From Saccharothrix sp. NRRL B-16314 (lineage in GTDB: Bacteria; Actinomycetota; Actinomycetes; Mycobacteriales; Pseudonocardiaceae): a stretch of DNA of 64,000 nucleotides. The notes beneath the pieces were generated by a model. The model was given only the letters and a program-made list of their open reading frames with translations, made no database searches and was not told the DNA's origin. This document shows, piece by piece, positions 41,446 to 50,298 of this stretch. Numbering within the stretch: the first letter of the stretch is position 1; the number at the start of each line of letters is the position of its first letter. The stretch covers positions 186,001-250,000 of the forward strand of contig NZ_JNXC01000012.1 in assembly GCF_000716595.1 (NCBI RefSeq), in the 5' to 3' direction. Position numbers and translations under genes: made by a program.

Positions 41446-42417
41446 ATGCGTGTGCTTGCCGCCCAGGAGTCGTTCTTCCTCGCCCGTCGTCCGCGGAAGG
41501 ATTCGCCGCACACCACGGCGGCTTACCGGCGTGACCTGGCGGGTGTCACGGCCCTGCTGTCGGAGGTGACGGGTACTCCCCCGGCTCTGCTGGACATCTC
41601 GGACCTGACGGGTCGGAACCTGCGTGAGGCGTTCGGGGTGTTCGCGGATTCGCACGCGAAGTCGTCGGTGTTGCGGGCGTGGTCGACGTGGAACCAGTTC
41701 CTGACGTTCTGCGTGGCGGAGGACCTGGTGCCGGGGAATCCGATGGGTGCGGTGGCGCGGCCGAAGACGCCACCGTTGGTGCCGAAGCCGTTGCGGGGTG
41801 AGGACACTCCGGAGCGGTTGTTGGCGGCGGCCGCGGAGGGTGCGCGGAAGGGGCGTGATCCGTGGCCTGAGCGGGATGTGCTGGTGTTGGCGTTGGGTTT
41901 GGTGGCGGGGTTGCGGTCGGCGGAGATGCGGACGTTGACGTTGGCGTCGGTGGTGGGTCGGCCGGGTGAGCGCCGGTTGCACGTGGTGGGCAAGGGGAAT
42001 CGGGACCGGTCGGTGCCGATCGAGCCGGCGATGGACCGGATCATCGAGCAGTACCTGGCGTCGTGCCGGCGGCGTTTTCCGCAGGCGCGGTTCGACCGGG
42101 GGTCGGCGTTGGTGCGTGACCGGCACGGTGAGCCGATCGGGCGGGGCGGGTTGGAGTACCTGGTGCGGTCGTGCTTCCGGTGGGCGGGGTTGCACGATCG
42201 GGTGCCCTCGGGGGCGAATCTGCACGCCTTGCGGCACACGTTCGCGACGCGGTTGGCGGAGGACGGCGCGTCGGCGTCGGAGATCATGGCGTTGTTGGGT
42301 CATGCGTCGTTGGCGACGTCGCAGAACTACATCGAGGCGACGGCGCGGGAGCGGCGGGCGGCGGTGGCGGGTAGTCGGACGAATCTGTCGTTGGCGCGGT
42401 TGCCGGACCGGGAGTGA
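41446..42417 (+). CDS. Tyrosine recombinase (XerC/D-like)
   Basis: A 323-residue site-specific recombinase. The SAM-like N-terminal domain covers about residues 5-90. The catalytic domain has Arg in LVAGLRSAEMRTL, Lys in VVGKGNRDRSVP, HxxR in LHALRHTFATRLAEDG, His in LLGHASLATSQNY and Tyr in NYIEATARE. All catalytic residues are present. There is no excisionase, att-like repeat or phage gene nearby, so it is not obviously an element integrase. The immediate downstream neighbours are the NHEJ genes. Confidence 0.9.
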   Translation: MRVLAAQESFFLARRPRKDSPHTTAAYRRDLAGVTALLSEVTGTPPALLDISDLTGRNLREAFGVFADSHAKSSVLRAWSTWNQFLTFCVAEDLVPGNPMGAVARPKTPPLVPKPLRGEDTPERLLAAAAEGARKGRDPWPERDVLVLALGLVAGLRSAEMRTLTLASVVGRPGERRLHVVGKGNRDRSVPIEPAMDRIIEQYLASCRRRFPQARFDRGSALVRDRHGEPIGRGGLEYLVRSCFRWAGLHDRVPSGANLHALRHTFATRLAEDGASASEIMALLGHASLATSQNYIEATARERRAAVAGSRTNLSLARLPDRE

Positions 42418-42516
42418 CGGGTCTCCCCTGGTCCGGTGGTGGCGCTCCCCTGGTTTGCTAGCCCGTTCGGGTGACGTGCTGGTGCGGATCGTGCGGTTCG
42501 CGGGTAGTCACGTGGC

Positions 42517-43401
42517 ATGAGGTCCGTGTGGCGTGGGGCGATCTCCTTCGGGTTGGTGACGATCGGTGTCCGGTTGTACACGGCCACGGAGGAGCACGAC
42601 TTCCGGTTCCACCAGGTGCACCGGGAGGATGGTGGGCGCATCCGGTACAAGCGGGTGTGCCAGGTGTGCGGCGAGGAGGTCGCTTACGCCGACATCGCGA
42701 AGGGTTACGAGCTGGACGACGGTCGTGTGGTGGTGATGGACAGCGAGGATTTCGACAAGCTGCCGATCAACACGGATCACGCGATCGACGTGTTGGAGTT
42801 CGTGCCGGTCGACGAGGTGGATCCGATTTATTTCCAGAAGTCCTATTATCTGGAGCCGGACAAGGCTGCGACGCGTCCTTATGTGTTGTTGCGGACGGCT
42901 TTGGAGCGGAGCGGTCAGCTCGCGGTGGTGAAGATCACGATTCGTCAGCGGGAGACGTTGGCGATGTTGCGGGCGCGTGAGGACTTGTTGGTGATGCACA
43001 CGATGTTGTGGCCGGATGAGGTGCGGAAGCCTGATTTCGAGTTCCTGGGTTCGGATGTGGATGTGCGGCCTCAGGAGTTGAAGATGGCGTCGTCGTTGGT
43101 GGAGAGCATGGCCGGTTCGTTCGATCCGGGTGATTTCTCGGATGATTACACGGTGGCGATGCAGAAGTTGATCGAGGCGAAGGCCGAGGGTGCGGAGTTG
43201 CCGGAGCAGCCCGAGGCCGAGGAGGCCGGTGAGGTGATCGACTTGATGACGGCGTTGGAGCGGAGTGTGGAGCAGGCGAAGTCGGCGCGTGGCGGGAAGT
43301 CGGCTGCGCGGAAGCCTGCGGCGAAGAAGGCTGCTTCGGGGTCTGACGGTTCGTCGTCGTCGCGGAAGGCTCCGCCGAAGAAGAAGGCGAAGCCCGCCTG
43401 A
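42517..43401 (+). CDS. ku: Ku protein of non-homologous end joining
   Basis: A 294-residue bacterial Ku. The Ku core starts MRSVWRGAISFGLVTIGVRLYTATEEHDFRFHQVH and includes CGEEVAYADIAKGYEL and LPINTDHAIDVLEFV. The last 45 residues are a Lys/Ala/Ser-rich tail (AARKPAAKKAA, APPKKKAKPA), the DNA-binding extension found in many actinobacterial Ku proteins. As a homodimer it threads broken ends and recruits LigD-type ligase. It is followed after 17 bp by the ligase gene, so they form an operon. Confidence 0.94.
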   Translation: MRSVWRGAISFGLVTIGVRLYTATEEHDFRFHQVHREDGGRIRYKRVCQVCGEEVAYADIAKGYELDDGRVVVMDSEDFDKLPINTDHAIDVLEFVPVDEVDPIYFQKSYYLEPDKAATRPYVLLRTALERSGQLAVVKITIRQRETLAMLRAREDLLVMHTMLWPDEVRKPDFEFLGSDVDVRPQELKMASSLVESMAGSFDPGDFSDDYTVAMQKLIEAKAEGAELPEQPEAEEAGEVIDLMTALERSVEQAKSARGGKSAARKPAAKKAASGSDGSSSSRKAPPKKKAKPA

Positions 43402-43418
43402 GGGCGTGGCGGCGCGGG

Positions 43419-44915
43419 ATGGCGGGTGGGGATCTTTCGGAGTACCGGCGGAAGCGGGTGGCGGGGCGGACGCCGGAGCCGGTGCCCGATGTCGATGATG
43501 CGTTGCCGCGGGGCGGTGACGACACTTTTGTGATCCAGGAGCACCACGCGTCGCGGCTGCATTGGGATGTGCGGTTGGAGCGGGGTGGGGTGTTGGTGTC
43601 GTGGGCGGTGCCGAAGGGTTTGCCGGCGGAGCCGGGGACGATTCGGTTGGCGGTGCGCACGGAGGATCATCCGTTGGAGTACGCGTCGTTTTCGGGGGTG
43701 ATTCCGAAGGGTGAGTACGGCGCGGGTGAGATGTTCATCTGGGATCGCGGTCGGTATGAGACGGTGAAGTGGTCGGACCGCGAGGTGGATGTGGTGTTGC
43801 ACGGTTCGCGGGTGGAGGGCGAGTTCGTTTTCTTCCGCGGTGATTCTTCGGGCGGCAGTTCTTCGGGCGGCGATTCTTCTGGTGGGGGTTCGTCGGGCGG
43901 TAAGGATTGGATGGTGCGGCGGCGGCACGAGGCGGTGCGGCCGGGTTGGGCGCCGTTGCCGGAGTTCGTGGCGCCGATGTTGGCGACGGCGGCGGTCGAG
44001 TTGCCGGGGCCCGGGTCGCGGTTCGCGTTCGAGTTCAAGTGGGACGGGGTGCGGGCGGTCGCGCGGGTGGAGGGTGGCCGGGTGCAGCTGACGAGTCGTG
44101 CGGGCAATGACGTGACGGGGACGTATCCGGAGTTGCAGGGCTTGGGTGCGCAGTTGGGTGTGACGCAGGTGTTGTTGGACGGGGAGATCGTGGCGTTGTC
44201 GGGTGGGCGGCCGAGTTTCGCTGCGTTGCAGGAGCGGATGCACGCGTCGGCGGCGCAGGCGCGGCGGTTGGTGGGGCGGGTGCCGGTGACGTTCCTGGTG
44301 TTCGACGTGTTGCACCTGGATGGTTCGTCGACGGTGGAGTTGCCGTATTCGCGGCGGCGGGAACTGTTGGAGGGTCTGGGGTTGCGGGGTGCGCACTGGT
44401 TGACGCCGAGGGCGTTCCCGGGTCAGGGGGCGGCGGTGTTGGCGGCGAGTCGTGAGCAGGGGTTGGAGGGGGTGGTGGCGAAGCGGCTGGATTCGCGGTA
44501 CGTGCCGGGTCGGCGGTCCCCGCACTGGGTGAAGGTGACAGGGGTGTTGACGCAGGAGGTGGTGGTCGGGGGGTGGCGGCCTGGTGAGGGGAAGCGGAAG
44601 GGGCTGGTGGGGTCGTTGCTGCTGGGGCTTCCGGAGGGTGGGGGGTTGGTGTTCGCGGGGTCGGTGGGGACGGGGTTCGGTCAGGCTGAGTTGGAGCGGT
44701 TGACGGCGCGGTTGCGCGAGTTGGAGGTGGAGGGGTCGCCGTTCGTGTCGGAGGTGCCGCGGGATCGGGCTCGGGGTGCGCGGTGGGTGCGTCCGGTGTT
44801 GGTGGGTGAGGTGGCGCATCGGCAGTGGACAGCGGACGGGCGGATGAGGTTTCCGACGTGGCGGGGGTTGCGGCCGGACAGGTCGCCCGGGGAGGTGCGT
44901 CGGGGTGGCGGGTGA
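43419..44915 (+). CDS. ligD: LigD-type phosphoesterase-ATP-dependent DNA ligase
   Basis: A 498-residue NHEJ enzyme with two domains. The N-terminal 3'-phosphoesterase (residues 20-145) has FVIQEHHASRLHWDVRLERGG and VPKGEYGAGEMFIWDRG-like motifs (GVIPKGEYGAGEM). The C-terminal ligase (residues 180-495) has motif I FEFKWDGVRAVARVE with the AMP-accepting Lys, and RRSPHWVKV near the OB-fold. The linker is a Ser/Gly-rich run, roughly residues 145-165. The polymerase domain of fused LigD is missing and encoded by the next gene, which overlaps by 11 bp. Confidence 0.93.
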   Translation: MAGGDLSEYRRKRVAGRTPEPVPDVDDALPRGGDDTFVIQEHHASRLHWDVRLERGGVLVSWAVPKGLPAEPGTIRLAVRTEDHPLEYASFSGVIPKGEYGAGEMFIWDRGRYETVKWSDREVDVVLHGSRVEGEFVFFRGDSSGGSSSGGDSSGGGSSGGKDWMVRRRHEAVRPGWAPLPEFVAPMLATAAVELPGPGSRFAFEFKWDGVRAVARVEGGRVQLTSRAGNDVTGTYPELQGLGAQLGVTQVLLDGEIVALSGGRPSFAALQERMHASAAQARRLVGRVPVTFLVFDVLHLDGSSTVELPYSRRRELLEGLGLRGAHWLTPRAFPGQGAAVLAASREQGLEGVVAKRLDSRYVPGRRSPHWVKVTGVLTQEVVVGGWRPGEGKRKGLVGSLLLGLPEGGGLVFAGSVGTGFGQAELERLTARLRELEVEGSPFVSEVPRDRARGARWVRPVLVGEVAHRQWTADGRMRFPTWRGLRPDRSPGEVRRGGG

Positions 44916-45810
44916 CGCGGTGGTGCGGGTGGAGGGGCGTCTGCTGAAGCTGACGAACCTGGACAAGGTGCTGTACCCGGAGGTGGGGTTCACCAAAGCT
45001 GAGGTGATCGACTACTACACGCGGATCGCGCCGGTGTTGTTGCCGCATGTGCGGGATCGGCCGGTGACGTTGCGGCGGTATCCGAACGGGGTGGAGGGGA
45101 AGTCGTTCTTCGAGAAGAACGTGCCGTCGCACGCGCCGGAGTGGGTGCGGACGGTGCGGGTGGAGACGCCGGGGTCGTCGCGGGGTGCGGAGTTCGCGGA
45201 TTTCGTGGTGGTGGACGGGTTGGCGACGGTGGTGTGGTTGGCGAACCTGGCGGCGTTGGAGTTGCACGTGCCGCAGTGGACGGTGGGGCCGCGTGGTGGT
45301 CGGCACTCCCCTGATCTGGTGGTGTTCGACTTGGATCCGGGTGAGCCGGCGACGGTGGTGGAGTGCTGTCGGGTGGCGTGCCGGGTGCGGGAGGTGTTGG
45401 TGGCGGACGGGTTGGTGCCGTTGGTGAAGACGAGTGGGTCGAAGGGGTTGCAGGTGTACGCGTCGGTGTCGGTGTCGTCGGCGGAGCGGACGTCGGAGTA
45501 CGCGAAGGGGGTGGCGCAGCGGTTGGCGGGTGAGGTGCCGGGTGAGGTGGTGTGGCGGATGGCGAAGGCGGAGCGGACGGGGAAGGTGTTGATCGACTGG
45601 TCGCAGAACAACCCGGCGAAGACGACGGTGGCGCCGTATTCGTTGCGGGCTCGGGCGCGGCCTTCGGTGTCGGCTCCGGTGCGGTGGGACGAGGTGGAGG
45701 GGTGTCGGGTGGTGGAGGACCTGGTGTTCCTGGCGGATGAGGTGCGGGAGCGGGTGGAGTCGGAGGGTGATCTGTTCGCGGTGGGTGACCCGGTGCCTCT
45801 CCCCCGCTGA
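44905..45810 (+). CDS. LigD-type primase-polymerase domain protein
   Basis: A 301-residue stand-alone POL domain. It starts with VEGRLLKLTNLDKVLYPEVGFTKAEVIDYY, has VVFDLDPGEP with catalytic DxD, KTSGSKGLQVYAS (many LigD POL domains have His where Gln stands here) and KVLIDWSQNNPAKTTVAPYSLRA. It would add nucleotides at broken ends during NHEJ. The GTG start overlaps the ligase stop by 11 bp. With Ku and the ligase it forms a complete split NHEJ set. The C-terminus is complete. Confidence 0.92.
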   Translation: MAGDAVVRVEGRLLKLTNLDKVLYPEVGFTKAEVIDYYTRIAPVLLPHVRDRPVTLRRYPNGVEGKSFFEKNVPSHAPEWVRTVRVETPGSSRGAEFADFVVVDGLATVVWLANLAALELHVPQWTVGPRGGRHSPDLVVFDLDPGEPATVVECCRVACRVREVLVADGLVPLVKTSGSKGLQVYASVSVSSAERTSEYAKGVAQRLAGEVPGEVVWRMAKAERTGKVLIDWSQNNPAKTTVAPYSLRARARPSVSAPVRWDEVEGCRVVEDLVFLADEVRERVESEGDLFAVGDPVPLPR

Positions 45811-45846
45811 GGTCGTCGTGTTGGGTCGTCGTGTGGTGTCGGTGTC

Positions 45847-46238
45847 GTGGTGGGTTGTGACCCGGCGTGGCCGGGGTTGTTCGAGCGGGAGGCGCGGCGG
45901 CTGCGGTCGTTGTCGGGTGCTGTGCTCGGAGCAGGTGGGGGTCGTCGGCGGTGCCGGGGTCGGCGGCGAAGCGGGTCGTGGACGTGGTGGTGCCCGGTCC
46001 TGCCCGGACGAGGCGTCGTAGGTGGTGCTGTTGGAGGCGGCCGGGTACCGGTTGGTGATCCGGGAGCCGGGGCGGTTGGGCGGATGGTGGCGTTCCGGAC
46101 CGGTTGCGCGCCGATGAGGCGGGTCGGGCGTTGCACGAGCGGGCGAAGCGGGAGTTGGCGGCGCGGACCTGGACGTACGTCCGGGAGTACGCCGACGCCG
46201 AGAACGCGGTGGTGGACGACATCGTGACGCGCGCCTGA
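45847..46238 (+). pseudogene. Decayed GrpB (UPF0157) gene
   Basis: Pieces of a GrpB-family nucleotidyltransferase-like protein appear in order but in different frames. VVGCDPAWPGLFEREARRL is in one frame from 45847. SSAVPGSAAKRVVDVVV is in a second (about 45950-45990). VVLLEAAGYRLVIREPG is in a third (about 46022-46070). DRLRADEAGRALHERAKREL to VVDDIVTRA, ending at TGA 46238, again follows a one-base deletion near 46098. At least three frameshifts and an internal deletion of the central segment mark it as dead. Gene order suggests it decayed after insertion between the NHEJ genes and the SARP gene. Confidence 0.8.
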
Positions 46239-46331
46239 CTTCTCGTGCCGGGTGTGCCCCGCGGGGTGTGCCGCTCCTCTCCCCTGCCGGTGTGGCGGTT
46301 TCGGGGGGTGCGGGTGCGGGAGGATTCGCGG

Positions 46332-49300
46332 GTGCGGTTCGGGGTGTTGGGTCCGATGGTGGTGCGGCGTGCGGACGGGACGGAGGTCCGGGTCGGCGGG
46401 CCTCGGTTGCGGGCGTTGTTGGCGGTGTTGGTGGTGGACGCGGGCCGGGTGGTGGGGGTCGACCGGCTCGGCGACGCCCTGTACGGGTCGGAGCCGCCGG
46501 TGGGGGTGGCGAACGCGATCCAGTCGCAGGTGTCGCGGTTGCGGTCGTTGGTGGACGTGGAGGTGGAGCGCTCCCCCGCCGGGTACCGGCTGGTGGTGGA
46601 CCGGGGTGAGGTGGACGCGCTGCGGTTCGAGGAGTTGGTGGCGCGGGGCCGGCCTGGTGAGGCGTTGGCGTTGTGGCGTGGTCCGGCGTTGCGGGATGTG
46701 GGTGACGCGCCGTTCGCGGCGGTGGCGGCGGCGCGGTGGGAGGAGTTGCGGCTGCGGGTGGTGGAGGACCACGACGTGGCGTCGGTGGGGTTGTTGCGGG
46801 AGCTGGTGGCGGCGCACCCGACGCGGGAGCGGCTGGTGGCGCGGTTGATGCGGGTGCTGCACCGGGAGGGGCGGCAGGCGGAGGCGTTGGAGCTGTTCGG
46901 TCGGGTGCGGGGTGTGCTGGCGGAGGGGTTGGGTGCTGATCCGTCGCCGGTGTTGGCGGCGGCGCACGGTGAGGTGGTGCGGGGTGAGGTGCCGCGGGCT
47001 CGGCACGTGTTGCCGGCGCAGTTGACGAGTTTCGTCGGGCGTGAGGGTGAGTTGCGGCTGGTGGGGGCGGCGTTGGCGGCGTCGCGGCTGGTGACGTTGA
47101 CGGGGCCGGGCGGTGCGGGGAAGACGCGGTTGGCGGTGGAGGTCGCGGGCCGGGACGCGGGTGAGGTGCTGTTCGTGGACTTGGCGCCGTTGGCGGTGGG
47201 TGGGGATGTGCCGCGGGCGGTGGTCGCGGCGTTGGGGTTGCGCGAGGACGGGCTGCGTGAGGACGGGTTGCGTCCGGAGCGGGCGCCGGTGGAGCGGTTG
47301 GTGGCCGCGTTGCAGGACCGGCCGGTGTTGGTGGTGTTGGACAACTGCGAGCACGTGGTGGAGGACGTGGCGGCGTTGGCGGGCCGGTTGTTGGCGGCGT
47401 GTGCGGGGTTGCGGGTGTTGGCGACGTCGCGGGAGGCGTTGGGGGTGACCGGGGAGACGGTGCGTCCGGTGCCTCCCCTGGTGTCGGACGGGGTGGGGTC
47501 GGCGGCGGTGCGGTTGTTCGCGGATCGGGCGGTGGCGGTGAACCCGTCGTTCCGCCTGGACCCGGTGTCGGCGGGTGTGGTGGTGGAGATCTGCCGCGTG
47601 CTGGAGGGGTTGCCGTTGGCGATCGAGTTGGCGGCGGCGCGGGTGCGGTCGTTGCCGGTGTCGGAGGTGGCGGCCCGGTTGGGTGACCGGTTCCGGTTGT
47701 TGTCGCGGGGCAGTCGGGGTGCGGTGCCGCGGCATCGGACGCTGCACGCGGTGGTGGAGTGGAGTTGGGGGCTGCTGGGCGATGACGAGCGGGTGTTGGC
47801 GCGGCGGCTGACGGTGTTCCGGGGTGGTGCGACGTTGTCGGCCGCGGCGGCGGTGTGCGGGGTGGTGGGGACGGACGAGTTGTTGCCGTCGTTGGCGGAC
47901 AAGTCGTTGGTGGAGGTGTCCGGGGATCGTTATCGGATGTCGGACACGATCCGGGCGTTCTGCGCGGGCCGGTTGGCGGAGTCGGGTGAGGAGGAGGTGG
48001 TGCGGCGGGCGCACGCGGAGCATTTCGCGGGGTTGGCGGCTGAGGCGGCGCCGCACCTGTTCGGGTCGGGGCAGTTGGAGTGGTTGGGGCGGTTGGCGGC
48101 GGAGCACGGGGACTTCGTGGCGGCGGTGCGGTGGGCGGCGGGGTGTGATCACGGGTTGGCGTTGCGGTTGGTGGCGGACCTGGGGTGGCCGTTGTGGTTG
48201 CGGGGGTTGCGGTCGGAGGGTGCGTCGTTGGCCGCGGAGGTGGTGCGGGCGGTGGGTCCGGTGCCGCCTGTCGGGTTCGCGGAGGAGCATTTGTTGTGCG
48301 TGGTGAACGCGTCGTCGACGGGTGTGGGGTTGCCGGGTGCGCCGTCGCCGAGGCAGCCGACGCCGGAGGGGTTCACGGGTCCGCCGACGAGGCCGTTCCT
48401 GTCGGTGTTGTGGGGTATGGCGCACGGGGTGCCGCGGATGGACGCGCCGGCGGCGGAGGTGCTTCGGGTGCGGTCGAGCCTGTTGGCGACGGATCCGTGG
48501 AGTCGGGCGTTGGGCCGGTTGGGGTCGGGGATGCAGCACCGGTATTCGGGGCGGGTGGGTGTGGCGTGGGAGGAGCACACGGCGGCGTTGGCGGGGTTCC
48601 GGGCGGTCGGTGAGCGGTGGGGCATGTCGATGGCGTTGTCGCAGTTGGCGGAGTTGGCGCGGGCGCGTGGCGACTTGGCGGGCGCGGTGGGGTTCCTGGA
48701 CGAGGCGTTGGCGTTGTCGCGGCAGTTCGGGGCGACGGAGCACACGGCGAGCCTGTTGTGCCGGCGGTCGGAGTGGGCGCGGCACGCGGGTGATCTGGAC
48801 GGTGCGGCGGCGGATGTGGAGCGGGCGGCGGAGTTGGCCCGGTCGCAGGGTGTGGTGGAGACGGTGGCGCACGCGTGGCTGGGGATGGCGGAGGTGGCGC
48901 GGCGGCGGGGTGATCCGGTGGCGGCGCGGCGGTGGTGCGCGGAGGCGTTGCGGGTGTGCCCGCAGGGGTGGTTCGGGCCGGACGAGGTGCGGTCGTTGAT
49001 CCACGTGACGGCGGGGCGGGTGGAGTTGGAGTGCGGTGATCGGGGTGCCGCGGTGCGGCGGTGGCGGCTCGCCGCGGTGTCGGCGTTGGGGTGGGGCAAC
49101 CAGATGGTGTTGGCGCGGGTGGTGGACGCGCACGCGGCGTTGGCCGTGGTGGTGGGTGACGGTGGGCGTGCGGCGTTGTTGGCGGGTGCGGCGCGGGGGT
49201 TGCGGGGTGAGGTGGCGGTGGTCGATCCGGACGTGCTGGAGGCGGCGCGGGAGGCGGTGGGCGACCGGTTCGACGCGGTGTCCGCGCGTGGTGCGGCGTT

Positions 49301-49343
49301 GGGCCGTGACGAGCTGGTCGCGCTCCTCGACGCCGCGTCCTAG
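46332..49343 (+). CDS. SARP/BTAD-NB-ARC-TPR regulator (AfsR-like)
   Basis: A 1003-residue pathway-type regulator. Residues 1-85 are an OmpR-like winged helix (VRFGVLGPMVVRRADGTEV), and 90-235 the bacterial transcriptional activation domain. From about 255 there is an NB-ARC ATPase with P-loop TLTGPGGAGKTRLAVEVA and PVLVVLDNCEHVVEDVAA. About 540-1000 are TPR-like repeats. The GTG is chosen because AfsR-type proteins begin with this RFGVLGP block; GGAGGA lies at 46318-46323. Such regulators usually control antibiotic clusters, but no biosynthetic cluster is next to it here. Its stop overlaps the convergent hydrolase stop in a CTAG. Confidence 0.92.
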   Translation: MRFGVLGPMVVRRADGTEVRVGGPRLRALLAVLVVDAGRVVGVDRLGDALYGSEPPVGVANAIQSQVSRLRSLVDVEVERSPAGYRLVVDRGEVDALRFEELVARGRPGEALALWRGPALRDVGDAPFAAVAAARWEELRLRVVEDHDVASVGLLRELVAAHPTRERLVARLMRVLHREGRQAEALELFGRVRGVLAEGLGADPSPVLAAAHGEVVRGEVPRARHVLPAQLTSFVGREGELRLVGAALAASRLVTLTGPGGAGKTRLAVEVAGRDAGEVLFVDLAPLAVGGDVPRAVVAALGLREDGLREDGLRPERAPVERLVAALQDRPVLVVLDNCEHVVEDVAALAGRLLAACAGLRVLATSREALGVTGETVRPVPPLVSDGVGSAAVRLFADRAVAVNPSFRLDPVSAGVVVEICRVLEGLPLAIELAAARVRSLPVSEVAARLGDRFRLLSRGSRGAVPRHRTLHAVVEWSWGLLGDDERVLARRLTVFRGGATLSAAAAVCGVVGTDELLPSLADKSLVEVSGDRYRMSDTIRAFCAGRLAESGEEEVVRRAHAEHFAGLAAEAAPHLFGSGQLEWLGRLAAEHGDFVAAVRWAAGCDHGLALRLVADLGWPLWLRGLRSEGASLAAEVVRAVGPVPPVGFAEEHLLCVVNASSTGVGLPGAPSPRQPTPEGFTGPPTRPFLSVLWGMAHGVPRMDAPAAEVLRVRSSLLATDPWSRALGRLGSGMQHRYSGRVGVAWEEHTAALAGFRAVGERWGMSMALSQLAELARARGDLAGAVGFLDEALALSRQFGATEHTASLLCRRSEWARHAGDLDGAAADVERAAELARSQGVVETVAHAWLGMAEVARRRGDPVAARRWCAEALRVCPQGWFGPDEVRSLIHVTAGRVELECGDRGAAVRRWRLAAVSALGWGNQMVLARVVDAHAALAVVVGDGGRAALLAGAARGLRGEVAVVDPDVLEAAREAVGDRFDAVSARGAALGRDELVALLDAAS

Positions 49344-50215
49344 CCGCGCGGTCCCCGGTCGGCGGTGTCCGGCCGGTGGTCGGGGAAGTCGCGGATTCGG
49401 TCGACGAGGAAGTCGGGGTCGTCGAGCCACGGGAAGTGGCCGGCGTCGGGTTGTTCGACGTACCGGGCGCCGGGGATGAGGTCCGCGAGCAGGCGTACGA
49501 GGTGCGGCGGGGACACCGGGTCGGCGCCGCCGGCGTAGACGAGGACGGGTACGTCGAGGTCGGCGAGGGCGCGGCGGGTGTGGTCGGGGGTGAACGCGCC
49601 GTCGGCGCCGTAGCCGGTGGCGGCGGCCGGGGCGGCTTCGTCGGGTTCGGCGGCGGCGTGGGCGCGGGCCTGGTCGTCCCAGCGGCCGTAGAACAGGGGT
49701 GCGGCGGCGAGCCGGTTGGCGGGGGTGTCGTCGCCTTCGCTCCAGGCGGTGAGCGCTGCCGCGGCGTCGGCGTACCAGGGCTGGTGGGTGTGTCGGCTCA
49801 GGTGGGCGCCCCAGTCGGCTGGGGTGGGTGCGGCGTCGATGGCGCGCAGCGACGGGGTGAGCAGCACGAGCGACGCGAGCCGGTCGGGGTGCTGTTCGGC
49901 GTAGGCGAGGGTGATGCCGGCGCCCGCGGAGTGGCCGAGCAGGTCGACGCGGTCGAGGCCGAGGTGGGTGCGCAGGGCGTCGATGTCGGCGGCGAGCCGG
50001 TCGCGGCGGTAGGTGGCCGGGTCGGCGGGGGTGTCGGAGTGGCCGGTGCCGCGGTTGTCCAGGAGCAGCAGGGTGCGGTGGCGGTCGAGTCCGCCGAGGT
50101 TCCCGAGGTAGGAGGCGGCGCGGCCGGGGCCGCCGGGCACGCACAGCAGCGGCGGGCCGTCGCCGATCTCGTGGTAGGCGAGGGTGGTTCCGTCGTGGGC
50201 GGTGAATCCGGGCAT
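49340..50215 (-). CDS. Alpha/beta hydrolase
   Basis: A 291-residue alpha/beta-hydrolase-fold enzyme resembling proline iminopeptidases and related esterases. It has LLCVPGGPGRAASYLG for the oxyanion hole, the nucleophile Ser in LLGHSAGAGITLAYA, Asp in VYAGGADPVSPPH and the His in PDAGHFPWLDDPD. Substrate unknown. It converges on the SARP gene; the four-base CTAG carries both TAG stops. Confidence 0.88.
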   Translation of the reverse strand: MPGFTAHDGTTLAYHEIGDGPPLLCVPGGPGRAASYLGNLGGLDRHRTLLLLDNRGTGHSDTPADPATYRRDRLAADIDALRTHLGLDRVDLLGHSAGAGITLAYAEQHPDRLASLVLLTPSLRAIDAAPTPADWGAHLSRHTHQPWYADAAAALTAWSEGDDTPANRLAAAPLFYGRWDDQARAHAAAEPDEAAPAAATGYGADGAFTPDHTRRALADLDVPVLVYAGGADPVSPPHLVRLLADLIPGARYVEQPDAGHFPWLDDPDFLVDRIRDFPDHRPDTADRGPRG

Positions 50216-50298
50216 GTGGTGATCTTCTCCCGGCGGTGTGGGGCGGGTTGAGGGCAGGGCGGGTTGCCGGTGGGGCGGGTTCTCCTAGGCTGGTGGGC

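Noticed and set aside
41446..42417. Boundary of an integrated element at the tyrosine recombinase
   Set aside because: No tRNA, flanking direct repeats, excisionase or phage genes were found on either side.
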